Shown here piece by piece: positions 7,625 through 16,007 of a DNA stretch of 64,000 bases. Origin of the DNA: Blastococcus sp. TF02-09 (lineage in GTDB: Bacteria; Actinomycetota; Actinomycetes; Mycobacteriales; Geodermatophilaceae); NCBI RefSeq assembly GCF_003319105.1, contig NZ_QOHH01000003.1:420967-484966 (forward strand), given 5' to 3'. Position numbers and translations under genes: made by a program. Below the pieces are notes generated by a model. It saw nothing but the letters and a program-made list of their open reading frames with translations, was not told where the DNA came from and made no database searches. How positions within the stretch are numbered: position 1 is the stretch's first letter; each line of letters begins with the position of its first letter.

Positions 7625-9037
7625 GTGACGACTGCGCCCGCTGCTCCGCTCGTGTCCACTCCGGACCCGCGTGATCCCGAGGACCGCCTCGCGCGCTTCT
7701 TCGACCCCGGCTCGCTGGAGCTGCTGGCCTCCCGCGACACGTCGGGCGTCCTCGCCGCCCGCGGCACCGTGGAGGGCAGCCCCGCCGTCGCCTTCTGCAC
7801 CGACGCGACCGTCATGGGCGGCGCCATGGGCGTCGACGGGTGCCGGCACATCGTGGACGCGATCGACACCGCGCTGCGCGAGCGGGTGCCGGTCATCGGC
7901 ATCTGGCACTCCGGCGGCGCCCGGCTGGCCGAGGGCGTGACCGCTCTGCACGCCGTGGGCGAGGTGTTCGCGGCGATGGTCCGGGCCTCCGGCCGCATCC
8001 CGCAGATCTCGGTCGTCCTCGGCGCAGCGGCCGGCGGCGCCGCCTACGGTCCGGCCCTCACCGACATCGTGATCATGGGCCCGGCCGGTCGGGTCTTCGT
8101 CACCGGTCCCGACGTCGTCCGGTCGGTCACCGGCGAGAACGTCGACCAGGAGACGCTCGGCGGCCCGGACACCCACGGCCGGCGCTCCGGCGTGGTGCAC
8201 GTGGTCACCGACTCCGAGCCGGCCGCGCTCCAGACCGCACGCCAGGCCGTCGACCTGCTCGCCGCCCAGGGCGCTCTCGCGCCGGCCGCGGACGAGCCCG
8301 AGGTCGACCTCAAGGCCCTGCTGCCCGAGCAGCCCCAGCGCGCGTACGACGTCAAGCCGCTGGTCACCGCCCTGCTCGACGAGCCGGGGCTGGAGCTGCA
8401 CCCCCGGTTCGCGCCGAACGTCGTCACCACGCTGGGCCGGCTGGCCGGGCGCACCGTCGGGGTCATCGCCAACAACCCGATCCGCCTGGGCGGCTGCCTG
8501 GACTCCGCGTCGGCGGAGAAGGCGGCCCGCTTCGTGCGCATGTGCGACGCCTTCGGGGTGCCGCTGGTGGTGCTCGTGGACGTGCCCGGGTACCTGCCCG
8601 GCGTCGGCCAGGAGTGGGACGGCGTCGTACGGCGCGGCGCGAAGCTGCTGCACGCCTTCGCCGAGGCCGTGGTCCCGCGGGTGACGCTGGTGACCCGCAA
8701 GTCCTACGGCGGCGCCTACATCGCGATGAACTCCCGCTCGCTGGGCGCAACCGCGGTCTTCGCCTGGCCCGGGGCCGAGGTCGCCGTCATGGGCGCCAAG
8801 GCTGCCGTCGGCATCCTGCACCGCAAGAAGCTGGCCGCCGCCCAGCCCGGCGAGCGCGAGGCGCTGCACGCGCAGCTGGCCGAGGAGCACGAGCGCATCG
8901 CCGGCGGGGTGAACCGGGCCGTGCAGATCGGCGTCGTCGACGAGGTGGTCGACCCGGCGCAGACCAAGCGGCGGCTGGTGACGGCGCTGACGGCCGCCCC
9001 GCACGGCCGCGGCGCGCACGGCAACATCCCGCTGTAG
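7625..9037 (+). CDS. accD: acyl-CoA carboxylase carboxyltransferase (beta) subunit
   Basis: A 470-residue carboxyltransferase subunit that moves CO2 from carboxybiotin to acetyl- or propionyl-CoA, making malonyl- or methylmalonyl-CoA. Crotonase-fold oxyanion motifs are visible: SGGARLAEG and the glycine-rich AAGGAAYGPAL in the N-terminal half, and DVPGYLPGVGQEWDG, RKSYGGAYIAM and WPGAEVAVMGAKAA in the C-terminal half. It ends the FAS operon, a position like that of accD6 after the kas genes in mycobacteria, so supplying malonyl-CoA to FabD is the likely role. The start is GTG at 7625 after GGAGG. The biotinylated alpha subunit is not in the window. Confidence 0.92.
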   Translation: MTTAPAAPLVSTPDPRDPEDRLARFFDPGSLELLASRDTSGVLAARGTVEGSPAVAFCTDATVMGGAMGVDGCRHIVDAIDTALRERVPVIGIWHSGGARLAEGVTALHAVGEVFAAMVRASGRIPQISVVLGAAAGGAAYGPALTDIVIMGPAGRVFVTGPDVVRSVTGENVDQETLGGPDTHGRRSGVVHVVTDSEPAALQTARQAVDLLAAQGALAPAADEPEVDLKALLPEQPQRAYDVKPLVTALLDEPGLELHPRFAPNVVTTLGRLAGRTVGVIANNPIRLGGCLDSASAEKAARFVRMCDAFGVPLVVLVDVPGYLPGVGQEWDGVVRRGAKLLHAFAEAVVPRVTLVTRKSYGGAYIAMNSRSLGATAVFAWPGAEVAVMGAKAAVGILHRKKLAAAQPGEREALHAQLAEEHERIAGGVNRAVQIGVVDEVVDPAQTKRRLVTALTAAPHGRGAHGNIPL

Positions 9038-9051
9038 GCGGTCGACGGTCA

Positions 9052-9084
9052 GTTCGGGCGCCGCTTCCCCGACGGCGCCCGAAC
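9052..9084. terminator. hairpin at the end of the FAS operon
   Basis: GTTCGGGCGCCG and CGGCGCCCGAAC form a perfect 12-bp stem around a 9-base loop, 15 bases after the accD stop and between convergent genes. There is no T run, as is common for hairpin terminators in high-GC actinobacteria. Confidence 0.75.
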
Positions 9085-9135
9085 GACCGGGACCAGGCTA
9101 CGACCGGACGGCCTGGTGGACCAGCTGGTCGGTGG

Positions 9136-9636
9136 CTAGACGACCTGGTGGAGCCAGGTGACCGGGCTGCCGTCGCCGGCATGCCGGTACACCTCGAGGT
9201 CGGCGTCCCAGGCCGCCCCCAGCAGCTCGTCGACACCGTGCCGGAACGCCTCGATGGACGACGTCGTCGCCGCAAGGTGCCGCAGCTGCTGCTCGCTGAT
9301 CATGATGTCGCCGTTGGCGCTGGTCGGCGCACGGAAGACACCGTGGCCGGGCACGTAGGACATCCGCTCGCCGTCGTTGCCGTGGCTGGCTTCCTCGGTG
9401 ACCTCGAAGCGCAGCATCGGCCACTGGCGCAGGGCAGCCACCAGCCGGGCACCCGTCCCCGGCGAACCGGTCCAGGCCACCTCGGCACGGTAGGAACCGT
9501 GCGCCGCGGGCTGGCCGTCCCACGACAGGGAGACCGGCGTGCCGACGACGCGCTCGAGCGCCCACTCGACATGCTGGCAGAGCGCTTTCGGGCACGCGTG
9601 CACGAAAACGACACCCTGGGTTGACCGTCGCTGCAC
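9136..9636 (-). CDS. DUF3145 family protein
   Basis: A 166-residue protein of the actinobacteria-specific DUF3145 family, function unknown. The N-terminus TQGVVFVHACPKALCQHVEW and the later LRFEVTEEASHGNDGERMSY are typical family blocks. GTG at 9636 was chosen because GGAGG sits seven bases upstream and the conserved block begins within ten residues; longer in-frame starts would lack this. It is convergent with the fatty-acid operon, and relatives are often found beside fab genes in actinobacteria, so a role near lipid synthesis is possible but unproven. Confidence 0.88.
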   Translation of the reverse strand: MQRRSTQGVVFVHACPKALCQHVEWALERVVGTPVSLSWDGQPAAHGSYRAEVAWTGSPGTGARLVAALRQWPMLRFEVTEEASHGNDGERMSYVPGHGVFRAPTSANGDIMISEQQLRHLAATTSSIEAFRHGVDELLGAAWDADLEVYRHAGDGSPVTWLHQVV

Positions 9637-10039
9637 GGGGCACCTCCATCGACTCGATCGGTCTCGTCTTCCCCTACGGACCCATCGATTCGGTGACTGG
9701 CTGTGTTCGGCAGTGGCGGAGCAGGGCTCCCGGGAACAGTCTGCATGATGGTGACCCGATCGCGCCAGCCCGGGTGGTGCGGTTGTGCCCGTTGTGACGG
9801 AAGAGACCGGATCGGCCGCTTTACCGCTGGTCAAGCCCCTACCACGGGTCCTAGGTCCCCGTCCACCGGACCGGCGACGCTTTGTGGCTCTTTCGCCGGG
9901 ATCCAGCGCGAGCCCTCCGTGCGACCGGCGCGCCGATTGCGTAGGGCGGTGCCGCCTGGTGACGCACCGTAACGGGCGTTCGCCACGGACAGTGGTAAGC
10001 CCCGTCCAGAGCGGCGTGTCGCCCGTGCCGGCCGGGCCC
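9637..10039. other. 403-bp gap with a stem-loop, no convincing gene
   Basis: No ORF here has family resemblance. The clearest structure is CCGGCGA (9871-9877) pairing perfectly with TCGCCGG (9893-9899) around a 15-base loop, which on the minus strand reads AAGAGCCACAAAGCG. A GGTCC/GGACC helix could form just beyond it on the same strand. It lies after the GGDEF gene and before the DUF3145 gene in the minus-strand direction. It could be a structured leader or a terminator. Confidence 0.35.
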
Positions 10040-11224
10040 TCACGCGGACGGTACGGCGAAGCGGTCGCCGCCGGCGGCCTTCGCCCGGTACATGGCGGCG
10101 TCGGCCCGGTGCAGCAGGTCGGCGACGTCCTCCCCCGGCACCACCTCGGCGACACCGATGCTGGCGGTGACCCCTCCGCGGGCGCCCACCACGGCGATCG
10201 CCTGGCACAGGCGCTGGGCCAGCATCTCCCCGGAGAACGTGTCCGAGATGTCGGCCAGGACGGCGAACTCGTCGCCCCCCAGCCGGGCCACCGTGTCGGT
10301 CTCGCGGACGGCGGCGCCCAGGACCGAGGCGACGGCCTTGAGCAGCGCGTCGCCGGCGGCGTGCCCGTCCCGGTCGTTGACCCCCTTGAACCCGTCCAGG
10401 TCGACGGCGCAGACCACCGTCCGGCGCCCGCTCGCAGCGGCGGCCACGGCCAGCGGCAACCGCTCGATCAGGGTCCGCCGGTTGGGGATGCCGGTGAGCG
10501 GGTCGGTGGCGGCCAGCGTGCGCTGGGTGGCGATGAGCTGGACCTGGCGGTCGTGGGCCGCCCATGCGTTGGCCGAGGACATCGTGCAGATGAGGGTGAA
10601 GGCGCCCAGGACGGCGACGAAGAAGGCCGCCGAGGTGGTCATGCCCGACGTCCCGAAGACCAGGACGTAGCCGCTCATCATGAGGACGCCCATGGCCACC
10701 ACCCCGTGCGGCGGATAGGCCACGGCCATGTAGGTCAGGGTCAGGAAGAGCAGCGCGTCCACCGGGCTCGAGGCCCCGCCGTCCAGCCAGGTGGCGAGCA
10801 GGATCAGCGCCGTCGTCGCGATGGTCCAGAGGTAGAACATCGCGGGCCCGCGGCGGTCGCGCAGGATCGCTCTCAGCGGCAGCAGCAGGAGCGCCGGGCA
10901 GCCGAGGATGACCGCCACGGCCATGAGCAGCAGCCCCGGGTGGTGCCGCCCCGGGGTCTCGGTGAACAGCGCGTAGACCAGGACGGCCGCGGCGCTGAGC
11001 TGGCTGAGCAGCACGCCGTAGCGCACGTGCCGGATCCAGTAGGCGGCGCGGTCGTCGTCCTCCGCCAGCGTCCGGAACAGCCCGTCCCGGAGCATCCCGA
11101 GCCGCCGGCGGAGCATGCCCGCGTCGCGGGCGCCCGCCGGTGCGCCGCCCTCGCGGCGGTCGCCCGGGAATGCGCTGGTCACGGCGGTGTGATCGTCGCC
11201 ACGCCGGTGCCGCTTGATCCGCAC
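10040..11224 (-). CDS. membrane diguanylate cyclase (GGDEF)
   Basis: A 394-residue membrane-bound diguanylate cyclase that would make cyclic di-GMP from two GTP. The N-terminal half contains about five to six hydrophobic segments (roughly residues 70-225). The C-terminal GGDEF domain begins at ATDPLTGIPNRR. The active-site ARLGGDEF is intact, and RETD lies five residues before it, matching the inhibitory I-site RxxD, so product feedback is likely. No EAL domain is fused. The start is taken as GTG 11224; a start further in (for example MLRRRLGML) is possible because the first 35 residues are low-complexity. Confidence 0.9.
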   Translation of the reverse strand: MRIKRHRRGDDHTAVTSAFPGDRREGGAPAGARDAGMLRRRLGMLRDGLFRTLAEDDDRAAYWIRHVRYGVLLSQLSAAAVLVYALFTETPGRHHPGLLLMAVAVILGCPALLLLPLRAILRDRRGPAMFYLWTIATTALILLATWLDGGASSPVDALLFLTLTYMAVAYPPHGVVAMGVLMMSGYVLVFGTSGMTTSAAFFVAVLGAFTLICTMSSANAWAAHDRQVQLIATQRTLAATDPLTGIPNRRTLIERLPLAVAAAASGRRTVVCAVDLDGFKGVNDRDGHAAGDALLKAVASVLGAAVRETDTVARLGGDEFAVLADISDTFSGEMLAQRLCQAIAVVGARGGVTASIGVAEVVPGEDVADLLHRADAAMYRAKAAGGDRFAVPSA

Positions 11225-11309
11225 TCACCCCGGAGGGTGAGGCAGGGTTGCGGAACAGCTTGAGCCGCACCTCATGCCTGCCCGGCGCCCGTCCGGGTAC
11301 GCGGCGGGC

Positions 11310-12203
11310 ATGGGACGACACCAGGGCATGGCCGACGCCGGACGCGACGAGGTGCGCACACGCGTGCTGGGGGCATGGGACGCCTTCCTCGCCCAGGCCG
11401 AGCGCGTCGACCTCGATCGCCCCTCGCGCCTGCCGGGGTGGCGGGCGCACGAGATCTGCGTGCACCTGGGCTGCTGGGACGACCACACCGCGATGGCTGA
11501 CCTGATCGCGTCCGCGCGCACGGGGGCCACCGGCTCCCCGCCCGACCCCGACGCAGTGAACGCCCGCGTCACCGCCGCGCACGCCGGGGCCTCCCGCGCC
11601 GAGGTGCTCGATGCGCTCCGCCGCAACCGCGAGGCCACCGCGCGGTACCTCGCCGAGGAGCCCGTCGAGCTCGACACCGCGCCGACGGTCTCCGTGGTCG
11701 GCCGCGTGCCGCTGCTCAGCGTCGTGCTGGGGCAGGCGTACGAGCTGGCCGTGCACGGCCTGGACCTGGTCTCCTGCGGCGCGGAGCCGCCTCCGGCGGA
11801 GGTGCTGCAGTCGGGCCTGGCCGCGCTCACCGACGTGACCGGCGCGCTGGCCACCTCCTGCGGCATCACCGGCGGGGTCACGCTGGCCACGCCGGACGGC
11901 GGCTGGTCCTTCGACGCCGATCCCGAGGGCTGGCGGGTGCACGCGGTGCCCGGCGGCGCCCACGAGGGGCCCGCGGTCGAGGCGTCCGCGCAGCTGCTGC
12001 TCGAGGCGGCGTCGGGGCGGATCAACCCGGTGCCGGCCGTCGCCAAGCGCCAGCTCAAGGTGCACGAGGTCACGGGCCTGCTCGCGCTGGCGCCGATCGT
12101 GCAGAAGGTTCCGGGCATCCCGGGCGGCCCGATCCTGCAGCTCGCCGCGCGCACGATGGGTGGGGCCGGCGGCGTGCTCGGCCGGCTGTTCAGGAAGGGC
12201 TGA
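11310..12203 (+). CDS. maleylpyruvate isomerase-family mycothiol-dependent enzyme
   Basis: A DinB-fold protein of the actinobacterial mycothiol-dependent maleylpyruvate isomerase family. The opening helix and SRLPGWRAHEICVHLGCWDD carry the conserved W and the metal-binding His typical of the N-terminal domain; a second His appears in YELAVHGLDL. A C-terminal sterol-carrier-like region follows. Starts are possible at ATG 11274, 11310 or 11328, none with a strong ribosome-binding site; the middle one is given. The gene converges with the VTT gene and overlaps its end by 14 bp. The substrate is unknown. Confidence 0.78.
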   Translation: MGRHQGMADAGRDEVRTRVLGAWDAFLAQAERVDLDRPSRLPGWRAHEICVHLGCWDDHTAMADLIASARTGATGSPPDPDAVNARVTAAHAGASRAEVLDALRRNREATARYLAEEPVELDTAPTVSVVGRVPLLSVVLGQAYELAVHGLDLVSCGAEPPPAEVLQSGLAALTDVTGALATSCGITGGVTLATPDGGWSFDADPEGWRVHAVPGGAHEGPAVEASAQLLLEAASGRINPVPAVAKRQLKVHEVTGLLALAPIVQKVPGIPGGPILQLAARTMGGAGGVLGRLFRKG

Positions 12204-12843
12204 CCCGCGCGCGGCGACGTCGGAACCAGACGAGGACGGCGACGACGAGGGCGGCCAGCGGCAGCGCGACCGCCGCCGTGACGCCCGAGGCCAGCGCGGG
12301 CGCCGAGGCGCCGACACCCACCTGGACCACGGTGCTCGGCAGGATGCCCAGCCCGGTGGCGGCCAGGTAGGGCAGCAGCCGCATGGCGGTCAGCCCGCTC
12401 CCGTAGCTGAGCACCACGAAGGGGACGACGGGGAGCAGCCGGCCGACCAGGAGCGGGACGAAGCCGCGGTCGACCAGCAGCCGGTCGAGCCGGTCCAGCC
12501 GCGGCCCTGCCAACCGGGCGACCGCGGCCCGGCCCAGCCGGCGGGCCAGCACGAAGCTGCCGAGCGCGGCGAGCATCGCGCCGGTCAGGGCGACGAGCAG
12601 ACCGGGGACGAACCCCGCGACCAGCCCGAGCAGCACGGAGACGGCGGTGCGGGGCACGGGCGCCATCAGCAGCAGACCCACGCCGGCCACCAGCCCCGCC
12701 CAGCCGGCGGCCCCGGCGTCGTCCAGCCACCGCCGGACGACGTCGACGTCGGGCAGCTCGACGGTCAGTGCGACGACGAGCCCCGCCACGAGCAGGAGCA
12801 CCAGCAGCGCCGCCCGCAGCCAGGTGGTGTCACTGCTGCCCAT
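12190..12843 (-). CDS. VTT/DedA-like (TVP38/TMEM64) membrane protein
   Basis: A 217-residue polytopic membrane protein of the SNARE-associated/VTT (TVP38/TMEM64) family; distant DedA relatives take part in lipid scrambling and membrane homeostasis. Family features include LLMAPVPRTAVSVLLGLVAG and RLLPVVPFVVLSYGSG, with a re-entrant hydrophobic segment between them. Five to six membrane segments are visible, ending in an Arg-rich cytoplasmic tail. The start is ATG 12843, with an alternative GTG two codons upstream. The 3' end overlaps the converging gene by 14 bp. Confidence 0.82.
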   Translation of the reverse strand: MGSSDTTWLRAALLVLLLVAGLVVALTVELPDVDVVRRWLDDAGAAGWAGLVAGVGLLLMAPVPRTAVSVLLGLVAGFVPGLLVALTGAMLAALGSFVLARRLGRAAVARLAGPRLDRLDRLLVDRGFVPLLVGRLLPVVPFVVLSYGSGLTAMRLLPYLAATGLGILPSTVVQVGVGASAPALASGVTAAVALPLAALVVAVLVWFRRRRARVSPS

Positions 12844-12884
12844 CCGCACCGGACCATGATCCGGCACGGACGGGCGGTCCCCGG

Positions 12885-14123
12885 TCAGCAGCCGCCGAGG
12901 GAGATGCCGTGCCCCGTCAGCCACGGCACCGGGTTGACGCGGTTGGCGTACAGGCCGCCCTCGTGCACCTCGAAGTGCAGGTGCGGGCCGGTGGACTGGC
13001 CGCGGTTGCCCACCTCGGCGATCTGCTGCCCCGCAGTCACGGCCTGACCGGCGCTCACGAAGAACTGGTTCACGTGGCCGTAGAGGGTGATGGTGCCGTC
13101 GCCGTGCTGGATCGCGACCGCGAGCCCGAAGCCGCTGGCCGGGCCGGCCTGGAGCACGACACCGCCCTCCGGCACGAAGATCGGCGTGCCGATCGGGGCG
13201 GCGATGTCGACGCCGGCGTGCAGCGTCCCCCAGCGCTGGCCGTAGCAGGAGGTGACCCGGCCGGTCGTCAGCGCGGCGGTGCTGCCGCCCGCGGCCAGGG
13301 CCCGGGTCGCGGTCGGCGCGGTCGTGGTGACGGCGCTGGCGGCCGCGGCGGCCGCCTCGCGGGCGGCCTGCTGGGCCTCCCACGCCCGGGCGGCGTCGCG
13401 GGCGCCCTCCATCTGCAGCAGCCGGATCTCGGCGTCCCGCAGCTGCTGGGCCAGGTCCAGCTTCTGCAGCGACAGGGCGTCGAACTCGGCCTGCGCACCG
13501 GACAGCTGCCGCGCTGCGGCGGCGTGCGCCTCCGCGGCGGCGCCGGCGGCGCGGTCCCGCTCGGCGACGGTCGCCTGCGCGGCCTCCTCGGCGCGCGCCT
13601 GCGCCACCTCGACGATCTCCATCGCGTCCAGCGTCTCGGCCCGCTGCTCGCCGAGGGTGTCGAGCGTGGCGGCCTGCTCCAGGAGCTCGGCGGGGCCGTC
13701 GGCGTTCAGGAGCAGGTGCAGGTCGCCGAAGGTCTCCTGGCCACCGCCCATGTACGCCTGACGCCCGACCTCGGAGACCTCGTCCTGGGCCTCCGCGACG
13801 GCCTGCTTCGCTGCGAAGAGGGCGAGCTCGGCGGCCTCGGCCTCCCGGGTGGCGGCGTCGAGTGCCGCCTGCGCGGCGAGCGCCTCACCGCTGGCCACCT
13901 CGGCCTCGTGCGTCATCCGCTGCAGCTTCTGCTCGGCTTCGGTCACCCGTCCGCTGAGCGCGGCGATCTCCGCGGCGACGGCGTCGTGCTGGGAGCGGGC
14001 CTCCTCGACGCGGGCGTCGTCGGCGGGCGCCGCGACGGCGGCGGGCGCGCCGACCAGCGCAGCGGCCATCAGCGTGGCGGCGATCAGGGGCGTCCGGAGC
14101 CGTCGGCCGCGGCGGGACATCAT
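12885..14123 (-). CDS. secreted M23 peptidase with coiled-coil domain
   Basis: A 412-residue exported cell-wall endopeptidase of the M23 (LytM) family. The N-terminus has an Arg-rich stretch and hydrophobic core ending AAAVAAP, a signal peptide. Residues about 35-265 are an Ala/Glu/Gln-rich coiled coil, as in the NlpD/EnvC or RipA type. The C-terminal peptidase domain keeps the zinc ligands in HAGVDIAAP and HLHFEVH, so it should be catalytically active. ATG at 14123 was chosen; a TTG at 14150 is also possible. It is preceded by a c-di-AMP riboswitch, so expression is probably tied to c-di-AMP, which in actinobacteria often controls wall hydrolases. Confidence 0.9.
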   Translation of the reverse strand: MMSRRGRRLRTPLIAATLMAAALVGAPAAVAAPADDARVEEARSQHDAVAAEIAALSGRVTEAEQKLQRMTHEAEVASGEALAAQAALDAATREAEAAELALFAAKQAVAEAQDEVSEVGRQAYMGGGQETFGDLHLLLNADGPAELLEQAATLDTLGEQRAETLDAMEIVEVAQARAEEAAQATVAERDRAAGAAAEAHAAAARQLSGAQAEFDALSLQKLDLAQQLRDAEIRLLQMEGARDAARAWEAQQAAREAAAAAASAVTTTAPTATRALAAGGSTAALTTGRVTSCYGQRWGTLHAGVDIAAPIGTPIFVPEGGVVLQAGPASGFGLAVAIQHGDGTITLYGHVNQFFVSAGQAVTAGQQIAEVGNRGQSTGPHLHFEVHEGGLYANRVNPVPWLTGHGISLGGC

Positions 14124-14163
14124 GCTGCGCAGGTGGTGCGAGGTCGCCAAGGCGACGGTTCTC

Positions 14164-14300
14164 CGTTCCTCACGTCCGCCTACCGAGTTAGCTGACGGGT
14201 TCGGGCTCATGAGTGCTTTACCTGCCCGGCGTCCCCGTACGCGGGCAGGACTCACCCCAGGACTGCGGTGGGTCCCCGGTCCCCCCGACCATCAGGCCGG
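14164..14300 (-). promoter_or_regulatory. c-di-AMP riboswitch (ydaO-yuaA type)
   Basis: On the minus strand, just upstream of the M23 peptidase gene, the leader contains the conserved blocks of the ydaO-yuaA c-di-AMP riboswitch in order: GGGGACCCA (ending at 14269), GGGGTGAGTCC (14258-14248), GCAGGTAAAGC (14225-14215), and CCCGAACCCGTCAGCTAAC followed by TCGGTAGGC (14205-14178), then a GTGAGGAAC end. The outer limits are approximate. Confidence 0.92.
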
Positions 14301-14505
14301 CGGGTTCGGCGGGGTCCGCCGAGGCCCTCGGGTTCGAAGGCGGAGCTCGTTGGACCGGAGGAGACGGTACAAGTGGAACCTTGGAATGTCACAGGGTGAT
14401 AACGGCCTTTCGATGGCCGCCGACTGGACTCACCGATGCGACCAGCGCTCTCGCGCCCGCGTCGCCCGCCTGTGATCCGTGTCGCTCTGGCAGGCTGTCC
14501 GCACC

Positions 14506-14579
14506 GGGGCGGTAGCTCAGCCGGTCAGAGCATGGGACTCATAATCCCTGGGTCGTGGGTTCGAGCCCCACCCGCCCCA
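14506..14579 (+). tRNA. tRNA-Met (CAT), elongator type
   Basis: Cloverleaf of 74 bases: acceptor GGGGCGG (14506-14512) pairs with CCGCCCC (14572-14578), discriminator A at 14579, no encoded CCA. The anticodon loop CTCATAA gives anticodon CAT. The T arm is GTGGG-TTCGAGC-CCCAC. The outermost anticodon-stem pair appears to be T-T. Confidence 0.95.
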
Positions 14580-14595
14580 CGGTCGCGTCATCTGG

Positions 14596-15885
14596 TCACC
14601 ACAGCGACAGGGACCGGCGGAAGATGCCGGCGATGTCGTCCTCGGTGACCTCCTTCGGGCACGTGGCGAGCAGCCGCTGCTGCTTCATCGTGCCCTCGAC
14701 CAGGTCGGGGATGTCCGCCTCGCCGAATCCGACCGCGCCGACCCCGTTCGGGATGTCGATGTCGCGCATCAGGTCGGCCAGCACGGTGGGCAGGAACTCC
14801 GCGGCGTCCGTCGGCTGGCCGGCGTTCGGTGCGAGCAGCTGGGCCACCCGTACGTGCCGCTCCGGCGACGCGTCGAACGTGAACCGGAAGGCCTCCGGCG
14901 CGGTCAGGGCGACCGACATCCCGTGCGGCACCATCGCCTCGTCGGCCGGGTAGTCCTTCGGGTGGAAGTCCTTCACCTGCCCGGCGATCGGGTAGGCGTT
15001 GGCGTGCGGGATGTGCACCCCCGCGTTGCCGAAGCCCATGCCGGCGAACGTCGCGGCCATGGCCATGTCCGCCCGCGCTTTCTCGTCGTCCCCGTGCCGG
15101 ACCGCCCGGCGGAACGAGCCGGCGAGCAGCGACAGCGCCTTCTCCGACCACATGTCCGAGATGGGGTTGGAGCCGCAGTACGGCACCCGCTGGTCGGGTG
15201 TCTTGTGCTCGTAGGTCGTGTACCAGCGGGCGGTGTAGCTCTCCAGCGCGTGGCAGAGGATGTCCATGCCCGAGGCGGCCGTCACCCCCGGCGGCTGGGT
15301 GAGCGTGAGGGCCGGGTCGATCACCGCCAGCGTCGGCCGCAGCCGCGCGTGGCTGATCCCGGTCTTCACCCGCGCCGAGATCACGTCCATCACGCAGATC
15401 GTCGTGCTCTCCGCGCCGGTGCCCGTGGTGGTCGGGACGGCGACCAGCGGCTTGAGCTGGTTCGGCGGCGCCTGCCCCTTCCCGACCGGGACGTTGACGT
15501 AGTCCATGAGCTCGCCGGGGTTGGTGGTGAGCAGGTTGATCGCCTTGGCGGTGTCGATGCTCGAGCCACCGCCGACCGCGACGAACGCGTCCCACGGCCC
15601 GGTCGACCGGGCCTCCTCGATGGCGGCGATCAGGCTCTGGTCGGTCGGCTCGACGTGGACGCCGTCGTAGACCTGCGCCTCGATGTCGAACTGCGCCATC
15701 TGCTCGGCGACCCGCTGCGGGATCCCGGTCGCGGACAGGCCCGGGTCGGTGACCACCAGCACGCGGTGCACCCCGTAGCGGCTGAGGTCGAAGCCGATCT
15801 CGTCGGAGGCTCCCTTCCCGAACTTCAGCTGGGGAGCGCCGTAGGTGAAGACGGACTCGGGATCGGCGGGCTGGAGCGTGGTCAT
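14596..15885 (-). CDS. iron-containing alcohol dehydrogenase (hydroxyacid-oxoacid transhydrogenase-like)
   Basis: A 429-residue group III iron-dependent alcohol dehydrogenase, closest by pattern to hydroxyacid-oxoacid transhydrogenases (ADHFE1 type). Cofactor-binding VGGGSSIDTAKAIN (about residue 110) and TTTGTGAEST are visible. Metal-binding His residues lie in GMDILCHALESYTA and NAGVHIPHANAYPI. ATG at 15885 was chosen: AGAGG precedes it at good spacing, and the longer ORF to 15969 lacks family similarity. It is divergent from the cyclase-family gene at 16008. The substrate is uncertain. Confidence 0.85.
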   Translation of the reverse strand: MTTLQPADPESVFTYGAPQLKFGKGASDEIGFDLSRYGVHRVLVVTDPGLSATGIPQRVAEQMAQFDIEAQVYDGVHVEPTDQSLIAAIEEARSTGPWDAFVAVGGGSSIDTAKAINLLTTNPGELMDYVNVPVGKGQAPPNQLKPLVAVPTTTGTGAESTTICVMDVISARVKTGISHARLRPTLAVIDPALTLTQPPGVTAASGMDILCHALESYTARWYTTYEHKTPDQRVPYCGSNPISDMWSEKALSLLAGSFRRAVRHGDDEKARADMAMAATFAGMGFGNAGVHIPHANAYPIAGQVKDFHPKDYPADEAMVPHGMSVALTAPEAFRFTFDASPERHVRVAQLLAPNAGQPTDAAEFLPTVLADLMRDIDIPNGVGAVGFGEADIPDLVEGTMKQQRLLATCPKEVTEDDIAGIFRRSLSLW

Positions 15886-16007
15886 GGGGAACCTCTCGGC
15901 GGTCGGCGGGGTGCGGAGCGCTGCACCGAATCTCGCAGATGGTTGTGATCGGCACCACACCGGCGTCATAGTTCGGGGGTCCCCTCTCAGACCTCCGGAG
16001 GCCCCCT

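Noticed and set aside
9841..9910. Possible c-di-GMP (GEMM) riboswitch
   Set aside because: A hairpin and an ACAAAGC string recall it, but the core GGGCAAACC and GCAAAGCC blocks are not in the right order.
9831..12317. Minus-strand open frame of 828 codons across three genes
   Set aside because: Arg/Pro/Gly-rich shadow of real genes in other frames, typical of very high GC sequence.
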